64,000 nt of DNA from Lachnospiraceae bacterium. GTDB taxonomy: Bacteria; Bacillota; Clostridia; Lachnospirales; Lachnospiraceae. Below, piece after piece: positions 1 through 8,694 of the stretch. The stretch lies in assembly GCA_017622575.1 (NCBI GenBank), contig JAGAQU010000041.1:18341-82340 (forward strand), read 5' to 3'. Numbering within the stretch: position 1 is the stretch's first letter; each line of letters opens with the position of its first letter. A program made the translations under genes and the position numbers. The notes beneath the pieces were generated by a model. That model did not search any database and was not told the origin of the DNA. It saw only the letters and a program-made list of their open reading frames with translations.

Positions 1-163
1 CCAGAATCAGATCCACTCTGTTCTCCTTCAGATATTCATATGCTTCCTTTCCGTTAGCGGCTGTCTTGACAATCTCACAGTTCACTTTTTCCCAGTCAAT
101 CAGCATAGAAAGCCCCTGCAAAATAAAAGGCTCGTCATCTACAAGCATTACCCTGATCTTCAT
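1..163 (-). CDS. Response regulator, N-terminal receiver domain (truncated by window edge)
   Basis: Only the first 54 codons are in the window. The reading begins MKIRVMLVDDEPFILQGL, the usual start of a CheY-like receiver domain with the acidic pair (DD) that helps bind Mg2+. A strong Shine-Dalgarno (AGGAGGGGGA) sits just before the ATG at 163. The gene overlaps the 3' end of the sensor kinase by 29 bases, so the pair is translated from one mRNA. By analogy with YesM/YesN systems the missing C-terminus is expected to carry an AraC-type DNA-binding domain, but that part is not visible. Likely role: activation of the adjoining glycoside-use genes in response to the kinase (inference). Confidence 0.85.
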   Translation of the reverse strand, partial: MKIRVMLVDDEPFILQGLSMLIDWEKVNCEIVKTAANGKEAYEYLKENRVDLIL

Positions 164-1946
164 TATAGTCCCCCTCCTCATCTGTTGATAAACTGTCGAC
201 AGGCGTCTTCACTACTACAAACGTACCGATATTCAGTTCACTCTCCAGTTCAAACTCCGCTTTTCCTCCGGAAGCCATCGTCAGTCGCAGGCAGGCATTG
301 GTAAATCCTACCCTCTCATTATTCATAAGTTCATCTATATTATTGATCCTCATATTTTCCCGAAGTTCTTCTGCTTTTTCCTCGGTCATGCCAGCTCCGG
401 TATCCTCAATCTCCAGATACATCCATCCTTCCTTCTGATAGACTCTGACATAGATCCAGCAGGGCACCGCTTTTTTCCCTATTCCATGGATGCAGGCATT
501 CTCCACAAAGGTTGCCAGTGTCAGCTTGGGAATCATATAGTCACTGCACTCCTCCTCCGCTTTGATCCGATAGGATAGTCTCTCTCCGAAACGATATTTC
601 TGAAGCTCCAGATATGCCTCAACAAAAGTGATTTCCTCCTCTACGCGAATCATATCCCTTTTCCAGTCCACATTCTGTCTCTCCAAAACGGCAAGCTTTT
701 CAACCATTGCCGCCGTCTCTTCCTCTCCCTTGATGATGCTGTGCATACGGATTCCTTCCAGCACATTAAACAGAAAGTGAGGATCAATCTGACTGTGCAA
801 TGCCAGAAGCTCAGCATTCTGTCTGGCGATATCCATCTTTTGCTTTTCCATCTTATCCTTGTAAACCGCCCGGATCAGCTCTCTGGATCTCTCCACCATA
901 CGGTTGTAATTCTGCATCAGGTTTCCGATCTCATCCCTGCCCTTCACATCCTCTATTTCCTTTAAGCTTTCCGCTTCCACCGCATCAAAAGCTTTATTCA
1001 GGAGCTCCAGTCTGGAAACAATGGAACGGTTAAAGATCACTGCCATCACACAGGGCAGGCAAATGTCCACAGCCAGCATCAACAGAATCAGAAACAGATG
1101 CTGCCTGATAATGCCAAACACATTGCTCTCCGGTTTCATGACCAGAATGGTGATAGGTTCTCCATAAATATCAAAATCCCGGCAATATCCGATCTTTTCT
1201 TTTCCTGTGAGACAATTAAAGTTTTTCTTTGTACTGGAATAACCGGCGGCATTGGAAAAAATAATTCTGTCACCGGAACATACATAAAAGGGAATATTGT
1301 ACTGCATGCCGGAGAGCCGGATAGCCATGGCGCTGTAATCAAGATCCAGCCTGATGATTTTCTCCTTCTTCTGCTCCCCGTAATAATTCAGCCTTCTGAC
1401 AACGGAAATTTTACGGCTGATCGCTGCCGCAGGATTTTTTTCTCCCACATAGTAAAATTGAACCGCTACATCATGATTGGAATCAAGCAGCTTTCTGCAC
1501 CACTCCTCATCCTGTACAGAAGAGAGTCTGTAATAGTGACCTCCGTTCACAATCGTATCATTATCCGCACACAACACGATACCGCTGACCCCGGTTCCCA
1601 CCTCATAAAAATTTCTTTCACTTATTTCTGTAGCCGCCGTGTAAAAGTCAAGAGGGGCATCATACTCCTGCTCCAGAAATTCATTGACGGAACGGTTAAG
1701 GTAAAAACTGTTTACCACCTTCACCGCCTCCTTGAAGCTGTAGGTCAGCTCCATCTCCACGGCATCGGCAATATTTTGCATTTCCCGGCTTTTTTCCGCC
1801 ATTTCCGTCCTGTAAAGCATAACCAGAATCACACTGTCCGTGACAAAAAGAGGCAGGAGAACGCAGCACACATAAAACACCGCAAGCTTTTTCCTGATAC
1901 TGTAATCATTCATTTTTCCTTCCAACATTCTCCACAACTTTTTCAT
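135..1946 (-). CDS. YesM-type sensor histidine kinase
   Basis: A 603-residue membrane sensor kinase. One transmembrane helix lies near residues 24-45, followed by a long extracytoplasmic sensing region (about 46-280), a second helix near 281-305 and a HAMP-like linker (about 306-358). The His_kinase (PF06580) signature QIDPHFLFN places the phosphorylated histidine at 390. The ATP-binding domain shows the N box (VENACIHG, 481-488) and a G box (DTGAGM, 515-520). This architecture is typical of YesM/LytS kinases that sense oligosaccharides or sugar-binding proteins in Firmicutes. It overlaps the response regulator downstream. The start used has GAGGGA a few bases upstream. The signal sensed cannot be read from the sequence. 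Confidence 0.93.
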   Translation of the reverse strand: MKKLWRMLEGKMNDYSIRKKLAVFYVCCVLLPLFVTDSVILVMLYRTEMAEKSREMQNIADAVEMELTYSFKEAVKVVNSFYLNRSVNEFLEQEYDAPLDFYTAATEISERNFYEVGTGVSGIVLCADNDTIVNGGHYYRLSSVQDEEWCRKLLDSNHDVAVQFYYVGEKNPAAAISRKISVVRRLNYYGEQKKEKIIRLDLDYSAMAIRLSGMQYNIPFYVCSGDRIIFSNAAGYSSTKKNFNCLTGKEKIGYCRDFDIYGEPITILVMKPESNVFGIIRQHLFLILLMLAVDICLPCVMAVIFNRSIVSRLELLNKAFDAVEAESLKEIEDVKGRDEIGNLMQNYNRMVERSRELIRAVYKDKMEKQKMDIARQNAELLALHSQIDPHFLFNVLEGIRMHSIIKGEEETAAMVEKLAVLERQNVDWKRDMIRVEEEITFVEAYLELQKYRFGERLSYRIKAEEECSDYMIPKLTLATFVENACIHGIGKKAVPCWIYVRVYQKEGWMYLEIEDTGAGMTEEKAEELRENMRINNIDELMNNERVGFTNACLRLTMASGGKAEFELESELNIGTFVVVKTPVDSLSTDEEGDYNEDQGNACR

Positions 1947-1960
1947 AGAAATCCCTCATT

Positions 1961-1998
1961 AAAATAAAACAGGCTGCCGCTTTAACAAAGCGGCAGCC
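1961..1998 (-). terminator. Rho-independent terminator after the GH3 gene
   Basis: An 11-bp perfect stem (GGCTGCCGCTT / AAGCGGCAGCC, arms 1972-1982 and 1988-1998) with a 5-base loop is followed on the minus strand by TGTTTTATTTT. It ends 26 bases or fewer before the kinase start codon, leaving almost no room for a separate promoter. Confidence 0.88.
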
Positions 1999-2019
1999 AA
2001 ATGAATGACATTTTCCATC

Positions 2020-4158
2020 CTATTCTATGGTGAGCGCAAGCTTTGCAACCTTCTGTCCGGTCAGCTTTTCGCTTCGCGCATCCGGTGCCTGTCCGCCTAC
2101 ATATACGAGCGCACTGCCCTTTTCTATCCTGAGCTTTCCTTCCTCGTCAAAAAGTCCGAAGGCCTCTGCGGGAAGATGAATGGTAACCGTCTTCTCCTCT
2201 CCCGACAAGAGCTCTGTCTTCTTAAGCCCTTTCAACTGTGCATTTGGTGTTCCCTCTTTTTCAATCTTGACATAGACCTGTACCGTCTGGGCACCCTTTC
2301 TGTCGCCCGTATTCTCAAGGGTGACTGTCACATCCACGCCATCCTTTCCCACGGTTTGTGCACTTGCCTTCACATCCTTAAAGGCAAACGCGGTATAGGA
2401 AAGACCGTATCCGAAGGGATAAAGCGCCTCCTGCTGCATATAGCGATAGGTTCTTCCCTTCATGGAATAATCCGTAAACTCCGGCAGTTCCTCCAAAGTA
2501 TGATAGAAGGTTACCGGCATCTTTCCTTCCGGATTTTCCTCTCCGAACAGAATCCGGGCAATGGCTTTTCCACCCTGTGCTCCCGGATACCATCCCTGAA
2601 GGATAGCCGGTATATGTTCATCCGCCCAGTTCACGGCAAGTGCACTTCCCGAAAGCAGAACGAGAACCACAGGTTTTCCGCTTGCGTAAGCAATCTCCAG
2701 AATCTCCTGCTGTCTTCCGGGAAGATTTAAATCAGGTTTGTCTCCGCTTGCGTACTGATTTCCCTGATCTCCTTCCTCGCCCTCCAGTCCGGAGTCAAGT
2801 CCGAGACACATGACCACCACATCGCTGGCCTCGCAAACTGCCTTCACCTCTGAATTTCTGTCTCTGCCTTGACTTAAATCACTGATCCTGTCCTTATACA
2901 GATGGCATCCTTCCGACACCAGCACTCTCACGTCATCACCGACATAATCCTGAATTCCCTCGGAAATCGTAATATAGCGGGATGATGTCCCCTCATAATT
3001 GCCAACCAGTGCCTTTCTGTTATCTGCATTGGGTCCTATCACACCGATCGTCTTAATCTTTGATTGATCAAGAGGAAGCAGTCCCCCTTCATTTTTAAGA
3101 AGTACGATACACTTCTGTGCCGCACGCAGGTTCAGTGCCTGCATTTCTTCCGAGTCCACTGCGGTATAGGGAATATCATCATAAGGCGTTTTGCCCTTTT
3201 CATCAAATAATCCCAGCTTCATTCTGGTGGTAAAAAGATGGACCAGAGCTTCATCCACTCTCTCCTCCGGAATCATGCCTTTCTCTACCGCTTCCTTCAC
3301 GTAGATAAAAAGATTTCCGCAATTTAAATCACATCCGTTATTTACCGCACGTGCTACAGATTCCACCGGTCCCGATGTGACTCCGTGACCCTCATGGAAA
3401 TCCTTGATGGCCCAGCAGTCTGATACTACATGTCCTTTAAAGCCCCATTCATCGCGGAGAATATCCTTGAGAAGTGTCTTGCTTCCGCAGCAGGGTTCCC
3501 CGTTTGTCCTGTTATAGGCTCCCATCACCGCTTCCACCTTTGCCTCCTGTACACAGGCCTTGAAGGCGGGAAGATAAGTTTCGTAAAGGTCCTGCCTGCT
3601 CACCTTTGCATCAAACTCATGACGCAGATCCTCAGGTCCGCTATGTACCGCATAGTGCTTGGCACAGGCTGCTGCCTTCAGGTAATTCTCATCATGGCCC
3701 TGGATTCCCTCCACAAATCTGACGCCCAGTCTTGAAGTGAGGAAAGGATCCTCACCGAAGGTCTCATGTCCTCTGCCCCATCTGGGATCCCTGAAAATAT
3801 TGATATTTGGGGACCAGAAGGTCAATCCCTTATAGATATCCGTATCATCAAATTTCTGCTGGACATTAAACTTGGCTCTGCCTTCCGTGGAAATGGCATC
3901 CGCCACCTCCTCAATAAAGTCCTCGTCAAAAGTTGCCGCCAAACCGATAGACTGGGGAAAAACGGTAGCGACTCCCGCTCTCGCCACACCGTGAAGCGCC
4001 TCGTTCCACCAATTATAAGCCTTAATTCCGAGCCTTTCTATGGCGGGGGCACCGTGCATCATCTGGAAGGCCTTTTCCTCCAATGTCATCTGTGCCACAA
4101 GCTCCCTGGCACGCTTTTCAAATTCCGCATTTTTTGCTTCGTTTCTTACTAGTTCCAT
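2020..4158 (-). CDS. Glycoside hydrolase family 3 (beta-glucosidase / beta-xylosidase type)
   Basis: A 712-residue cytoplasmic enzyme (no signal peptide) that should remove terminal beta-linked sugars from oligosaccharides. The N-terminal TIM barrel contains NWWNEALHGVARAG and FPQSIGLAATFD, which are commonest in the xylosidase/glucosidase branch of GH3. KH (167-168) and the nucleophile aspartate in VVSDCWAI (Asp247) are present. An alpha/beta sandwich domain follows and a fibronectin III-like domain closes the protein (from roughly residue 600). I chose the second ATG because AGGAG is 7 bases from it, but only one base from the first ATG at 4164. Divergent from the AraC gene and followed by a strong terminator. 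Substrate (xylose, glucose or arabinose linkage) is not certain. Confidence 0.93.
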   Translation of the reverse strand: MELVRNEAKNAEFEKRARELVAQMTLEEKAFQMMHGAPAIERLGIKAYNWWNEALHGVARAGVATVFPQSIGLAATFDEDFIEEVADAISTEGRAKFNVQQKFDDTDIYKGLTFWSPNINIFRDPRWGRGHETFGEDPFLTSRLGVRFVEGIQGHDENYLKAAACAKHYAVHSGPEDLRHEFDAKVSRQDLYETYLPAFKACVQEAKVEAVMGAYNRTNGEPCCGSKTLLKDILRDEWGFKGHVVSDCWAIKDFHEGHGVTSGPVESVARAVNNGCDLNCGNLFIYVKEAVEKGMIPEERVDEALVHLFTTRMKLGLFDEKGKTPYDDIPYTAVDSEEMQALNLRAAQKCIVLLKNEGGLLPLDQSKIKTIGVIGPNADNRKALVGNYEGTSSRYITISEGIQDYVGDDVRVLVSEGCHLYKDRISDLSQGRDRNSEVKAVCEASDVVVMCLGLDSGLEGEEGDQGNQYASGDKPDLNLPGRQQEILEIAYASGKPVVLVLLSGSALAVNWADEHIPAILQGWYPGAQGGKAIARILFGEENPEGKMPVTFYHTLEELPEFTDYSMKGRTYRYMQQEALYPFGYGLSYTAFAFKDVKASAQTVGKDGVDVTVTLENTGDRKGAQTVQVYVKIEKEGTPNAQLKGLKKTELLSGEEKTVTIHLPAEAFGLFDEEGKLRIEKGSALVYVGGQAPDARSEKLTGQKVAKLALTIE

Positions 4159-4209
4159 GGCCATTCTCCTATATCTCTATATTTGATTTACTTACTGATA
4201 TTCCAGTTC

Positions 4210-4237
4210 ATTTTACCACATAATCAGTATATGAAAA
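4210..4237 (-). promoter_or_regulatory. Probable promoter of the GH3 gene
   Basis: On the minus strand TTTTCA and TAAAAT are 16 bases apart, and TGG stands before the -10 (extended -10 form). It lies 52 bases upstream of the GH3 start in the intergenic region shared with the divergent AraC gene. Confidence 0.5.
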
Positions 4238-4295
4238 CCTGTCTTCACAATCTTTCTAATTCTTGCTTTGTTATGCCCAAATATTGCCAAAAAAT

Positions 4296-4324
4296 TTGAC
4301 ACAATTTTTAATCTGTGCTACAGT
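4296..4324 (+). promoter_or_regulatory. Probable sigma-A promoter of the AraC-family gene
   Basis: A perfect TTGACA (4296-4301) is followed after exactly 17 bases by TACAGT (4319-4324). It sits 39 bases before the ATG. Confidence 0.65.
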
Positions 4325-4362
4325 TCAGCCATAGAGGGAAAACACTTCGGAGGGGACTACAT

Positions 4363-5229
4363 ATGATAGAAATTTTGAACGGTATTCGCGAAACAGTGGC
4401 TTACGATTCCTTTCGCGGCATGAAACTTTATCACAATGATGAAGCGGAAGATTATCCTCTCCACTGGCATACTGCCATGGAGATCATCATGCCGGTGCGC
4501 AATGAGTACACTGTCCTGATCGATGGAATTCCTCATGTTTTTCAGGAGGGAGATATCTTGATCACTCCACCCGGCACTCTGCATGAACTGCATGCTCCCG
4601 CAAGCGGCGAACGGCTGATCATGCTTTTTGACTACGGTCTTGTCTGCAACGTAAAAGGAATGGATTCTCTGATCCATTCCCTTCATCCTTATGCCCTGAT
4701 CAGCAGGGAAGAATACCCTGAGCTGAACGAAAAGCTCCGCTATTATCTTAGTGAGATCAGCAAAGAATACGATAATAAAATGCCTTTCACGGAGGCATGT
4801 ATCTACTCCCTGATGATTCGTTTTTTTGTTGCTTTCGGTCGTACCAGCTTCAATGTCAGCACCAAATTCCCCGGCATCACCACGAGCAAACAGCACGAAT
4901 ATGTTGAGAAATTTATGAATGTCTGCAACTATATTACAGATCACTGCACGGAAAATATATGCATCGATGACCTTGCAAAGCTTGCCGGTTTTTCCAAATT
5001 TCATTTTGCAAGACTTTTCAAGCAGTTTTCCGGCATGTCCTGCTACGACTATCTGATCCAGAAACGGATTGCCCACGCAGAAACCCTTCTGATTCAGCCT
5101 GATCTTTCCATCACCGAAGTGGCCATGCGATCCGGTTTCGGCAGTCTTTCCACCTTTAACCGTGTTTTCAAGGCTGTCAAAAACTGTACTCCTTCCGAAT
5201 ACAAGAACCTGAATCCCGGCAAAAACTAA
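4363..5229 (+). CDS. AraC-family transcriptional regulator with cupin sensor domain
   Basis: A 288-residue regulator. The N-terminal half is an AraC_binding/cupin-type sensor (HWHTAMEIIMPV and a FQEGDILITPPGTLHEL segment). The C-terminal half has two helix-turn-helix motifs (IDDLAKLAGFSKFHFARLFKQF and ITEVAMRSGFGSLSTFNRVFK; described by residues near 210-285). Start chosen at 4363, where CGGAGGGG lies 8 bases upstream; an upstream GTG at 4315 is inside the promoter and less likely. It is divergent from the GH3 gene and convergent with the GH2 gene, and its stop codon overlaps the GH2 stop. It probably controls these glycosidases in response to a sugar (inference from position). Confidence 0.93.
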   Translation: MIEILNGIRETVAYDSFRGMKLYHNDEAEDYPLHWHTAMEIIMPVRNEYTVLIDGIPHVFQEGDILITPPGTLHELHAPASGERLIMLFDYGLVCNVKGMDSLIHSLHPYALISREEYPELNEKLRYYLSEISKEYDNKMPFTEACIYSLMIRFFVAFGRTSFNVSTKFPGITTSKQHEYVEKFMNVCNYITDHCTENICIDDLAKLAGFSKFHFARLFKQFSGMSCYDYLIQKRIAHAETLLIQPDLSITEVAMRSGFGSLSTFNRVFKAVKNCTPSEYKNLNPGKN

Positions 5230-8200
5230 CAAAACCGGAAGGATTCAAAATCAAAACAGCTTCCCGGCAGGAATACAAAAGTCACATCCCACTTTCCTTT
5301 TACAGTCCCGATAAAGAAGCCTTGCGTTGTATATTCCGAGGAAGCCGGGAATTCCACGATCTGCTTGATCTCATCGCTGCCGTTAAAGAAACGGACATGA
5401 ATGGTATTGCCGCTTTCCCCTGCTCTTCCCCGGATCATCAGTTCCCTTGTTCCCTCCGGTCCAAAGTCCATGTCCTTAAACACCAGTGATACATTATTTC
5501 CGATTTTCTCAACAGCTCTCGCAGTCCTTACATAGCTGTCACCGTAAACAGCATCCGCCTCCGATGCTCTTAAAGTCTGCCTTGCCTTCTCATATTTCTT
5601 AAAAGAAAATCCCTTGATATGGATTTTTTGATGCACCTGAAAGCTTATGGAGGTGATTCCCTTAAGCCTCCGGTTAAGCCTGAAAATTTCCGGCTGATAC
5701 ACATTCCATATGGAAGGCTTCTGGTATATCACATCGGCGATAAGCGCACTTCCCTCCTCCCCGGGGATTCCTTCATAAATCCGGATCGGATATTCTTCAT
5801 CACTCAATGCAAAAATGGATATGGTGATCTCGTCACTCCCGATGCTTCCAAAATCAATATTGCCATAGGTGACCACAGTCTCTCCGTCTCTTGCGGTGGC
5901 CACTCCTCTTTCATTTCCGTTTCCCACCTCTCCCTTTACAGAGGTGTAAAGACTTCCCGAAACGAAATCGTAAGGGTCAAGATAAGCACAGCCCATTCCT
6001 TCTATTTTAAATTCCAGCTGTGACATCACCCTGATTTTATCCGTGCCGCTCTTCGACATGGCAAACAGGCGAAAAGCACCGTCTCCTTTTGCCTTCATCA
6101 CCACTGCACGGTCTTCCCGGTCAAGTTCCACCAGATTCACAGGCACACCGTTATCATTCACTGCCTTAAACAAAAGTTCACGGTCTGTTGCATCTGCAGG
6201 CTCCAAAAATGCCTCCACCCTGATCGTATCCTTGTCCTTTCCAAACAATTGTCCGTCCGGACTCTTCAAAGTGATCTTTCTTACTGGTATTTCCTCTTTC
6301 CTTCCCAGAATCACAGGCATCTTACGATTTTCTTCTCTCGCTGCCAGCGGTTCCCCGGAGAATCCCCTGCTCTCGCAGATGAGGGAGGCACTCTTAAGTC
6401 CCTTTCCCGTCACTTCCACCGATATTTCTCCCGGAACCACGTTCGTCTGTATGATAGCCAGCAGCTTCCCGTTAAACAGTCTCCTGCTTGTTCCTTTATA
6501 GCTGTCAAAATCCGTGCTGTCTCCGTTGTCAAGCCCGATCAGTCTTCCGGCGCCCGAAACCCGGACCTCCACCCTGTCACAGGCATTCTCCACGGGATTT
6601 TCCTCCTCATCCAACGTTCCGATCCGAAGAAAAAAAAGATCCCTGCCGTCTGCCTGTGCCTCGGTATTTTCCGGTATGATGACCAGCTTTACGGAATTGC
6701 CAAAGGATTTTCTCTCTTCCCTTGCAATCTCTTTCTGCTCCTCATCATAGGCCACGGCCGTCAGTGTTCCTTTTTCGAAGGGAATCTGATAATCTGCAAG
6801 GATCCGGTTTCCCGAATTCCTTTCATGGGTCAGCTTCTGTTTTCCCCGGCTTCTTCCATTCAAAAAAAGCTCCACAAAGGGTGCATTGGAGCACACCCGC
6901 ACGTCGATCAACTGTCCCTCATTGAAATCCCAATGCGGAAAAACATGTACCATGGGCGCCTTTTTGTAATCCGTCCACACCGACTGCCACACATAATAAG
7001 CATCTTTTGGAAAACCGGCAGTATCGATCTGTCCGAAATAGGAATTCTTAGTATGATAAGGGGTAGGCTCCCCGATATAATCAAAACCGGACCACAGAAA
7101 TTGACCCATGGAAAATTCCGTATCCCTGTCCTTGGCAATACACTCTTCCATGGATTTGGCTCCCCAGCTGGTAGCGCTGTTGCCAAGCGAAGAGCACTGT
7201 TCATCATCCTCTGACAGGATCCCCGCCTTCAGGGGAAAATGATACACGCCTCGGCTCTGTACAATGGAGGAGGTCTCACTTCCGTAGATCACCCAGTCAG
7301 GGTGCTCTTTGTGATGCTGTTCATAATACTTCTCGGAGTAATTATATCCTGCCAGCTTTACAATATCCGCACACCTCTGTGCATTTTCCCAGGGCATATA
7401 ATTGGAGCCGATGGTCACGGCGGCATTTTTTGCAGGATCATATTTTTCCACCAGTTCCTTCAGATACCGGGTAGTCTCCTGTCCCCTCTCGTCTGCATGG
7501 GTGTCATAGATTTCATTTCCGATACTCCAAAGGATCACACTGGGATGATTTCTGTCTCTCTTTACCCAGCTTTCCACATCCCTTGCGGACCACTCCTTGA
7601 AAAATCTGGCATAATCATAGGTTGTTTTAGCCCGCTCCCACATATCAAAGGCTTCCGAGACCACAAGAAGCCCCATCTTATCGGCAAGCTCTGTAAAACC
7701 GGGTGCCATCATATTGTGGGTTCCTCTTACTGCATTTACTCCCATTTCTTTTAAAATCCGGAATTTTCTCTTCATGGCAGATCTGTTAAAAGCCGCCCCA
7801 AGAGCTCCCAGATCATGATGTTCGCAGACACCGTTCAGTTTTACATGCCTTCCGTTTAGGAAAAAACCTCTTTCAGGATCAAATTTCGTATCCCGGAAAC
7901 CAAATTGCTCCCTTTCCTCCTGAATCACCTTTCCCTCAAGCAAAAGCTGCGTTTTCAGCGTATAGAGTACCGGGGATTCCACATCCCAGCGCTTTGGCTC
8001 TCTCACCAGATACTTCTTTTTTCTGCCCTCTGCCTTTACAGGCGTAAGCTCTGTTTCTTTCCCCTTCTCATCGCAAAGGAAAAAGACTGCCTCGGCATCC
8101 TTCTGCCTGTCACCTTCCACCTCATACTGAAGGACCAGGAAAAAGTCCTCACCCTGCTGCTCTGTGCTGATATAAACAGGATTTTCCGGCAGATAAGTTC

Positions 8201-8633
8201 TTTCCTTTACCGAAAACCATACATCCCGGTAGATTCCGGCGCCGGAATACCAGCGGCTGTTGGGACTTAGGAAACAGGCGCTGACCAGGATCTCATTTTC
8301 CCCTTTTTGCAGATAATCCGTGACCTCCAGGGTAAAGGTGGAATAACCGTATTTCCACTCTCCCACCTTCTGCCCGTTCACATAGACCGTACTGTCCATA
8401 TAGATACCCTCAAAGGTGAGAAAGGCTCTTTTCTCGGTCTCCTCATAGAGGAAGCGTTTCAGGTACCATCCCGTGCTGTCCTCATATAAATTCAGAGAAT
8501 CGTAAATCAGCCAGTCATGGGGAATATCCACCGGCACAAATTCCTGCTTCCTTTTGACCGCTTCTTCGTAAATTGTTCCTGCTGCTGTTTTTAAAAAAGA
8601 CCAGTTCTCATTCCACAAATATCTTCCGTTCAT
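5226..8633 (-). CDS. Glycoside hydrolase family 2 (beta-galactosidase-like) with C-terminal accessory modules
   Basis: A 1135-residue enzyme, long for GH2. Order: sugar-binding jelly roll (about 1-145), immunoglobulin-like domain (about 150-250), TIM barrel (about 255-540) with the acid/base Glu374 in SIGNEIYDTH and the probable nucleophile Glu453 in YGSETSS, then a DUF4982-like and Ig-like region, then two beta-rich modules at the end. Both end modules carry a short NIDFG / DMDFG-type strand as in CBM6-like sugar-binding domains; that assignment is by eye. No signal peptide is visible, so the enzyme is probably cytoplasmic, which is unusual for a protein with binding modules. Start chosen at 8633 because GGAGGT lies 6 bases upstream; a GTG 8 codons earlier is possible. 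The 3' end overlaps the convergent AraC gene by 3 bases. Confidence 0.9.
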   Translation of the reverse strand: MNGRYLWNENWSFLKTAAGTIYEEAVKRKQEFVPVDIPHDWLIYDSLNLYEDSTGWYLKRFLYEETEKRAFLTFEGIYMDSTVYVNGQKVGEWKYGYSTFTLEVTDYLQKGENEILVSACFLSPNSRWYSGAGIYRDVWFSVKERTYLPENPVYISTEQQGEDFFLVLQYEVEGDRQKDAEAVFFLCDEKGKETELTPVKAEGRKKKYLVREPKRWDVESPVLYTLKTQLLLEGKVIQEEREQFGFRDTKFDPERGFFLNGRHVKLNGVCEHHDLGALGAAFNRSAMKRKFRILKEMGVNAVRGTHNMMAPGFTELADKMGLLVVSEAFDMWERAKTTYDYARFFKEWSARDVESWVKRDRNHPSVILWSIGNEIYDTHADERGQETTRYLKELVEKYDPAKNAAVTIGSNYMPWENAQRCADIVKLAGYNYSEKYYEQHHKEHPDWVIYGSETSSIVQSRGVYHFPLKAGILSEDDEQCSSLGNSATSWGAKSMEECIAKDRDTEFSMGQFLWSGFDYIGEPTPYHTKNSYFGQIDTAGFPKDAYYVWQSVWTDYKKAPMVHVFPHWDFNEGQLIDVRVCSNAPFVELFLNGRSRGKQKLTHERNSGNRILADYQIPFEKGTLTAVAYDEEQKEIAREERKSFGNSVKLVIIPENTEAQADGRDLFFLRIGTLDEEENPVENACDRVEVRVSGAGRLIGLDNGDSTDFDSYKGTSRRLFNGKLLAIIQTNVVPGEISVEVTGKGLKSASLICESRGFSGEPLAAREENRKMPVILGRKEEIPVRKITLKSPDGQLFGKDKDTIRVEAFLEPADATDRELLFKAVNDNGVPVNLVELDREDRAVVMKAKGDGAFRLFAMSKSGTDKIRVMSQLEFKIEGMGCAYLDPYDFVSGSLYTSVKGEVGNGNERGVATARDGETVVTYGNIDFGSIGSDEITISIFALSDEEYPIRIYEGIPGEEGSALIADVIYQKPSIWNVYQPEIFRLNRRLKGITSISFQVHQKIHIKGFSFKKYEKARQTLRASEADAVYGDSYVRTARAVEKIGNNVSLVFKDMDFGPEGTRELMIRGRAGESGNTIHVRFFNGSDEIKQIVEFPASSEYTTQGFFIGTVKGKWDVTFVFLPGSCFDFESFRFC

Positions 8634-8665
8634 GCCGGTACCTCCGCTTTTCCTCACTTACATCA

Positions 8666-8694
8666 AGTATAAAGCATCCTCTGCCTGCTGTCAT
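8666..8694 (-). promoter_or_regulatory. Probable promoter of the GH2 gene
   Basis: On the minus strand ATGACA and TATACT are separated by 17 bases. The -35 box overlaps the stop codon of the subtilase-like gene, so the GH2 gene can be transcribed separately from it. Confidence 0.55.

Noticed and set aside
1098..1967. Long open frame (289 codons) on the plus strand opposite the sensor kinase
   Set aside because: It lies entirely antisense to a clear kinase gene, has no ribosome binding site and its translation has no domain features.
6249..7214. Long open frames on the plus strand opposite the GH2 gene
   Set aside because: Shadow frames caused by the codon pattern of the real gene; no start signal and low-complexity translation.
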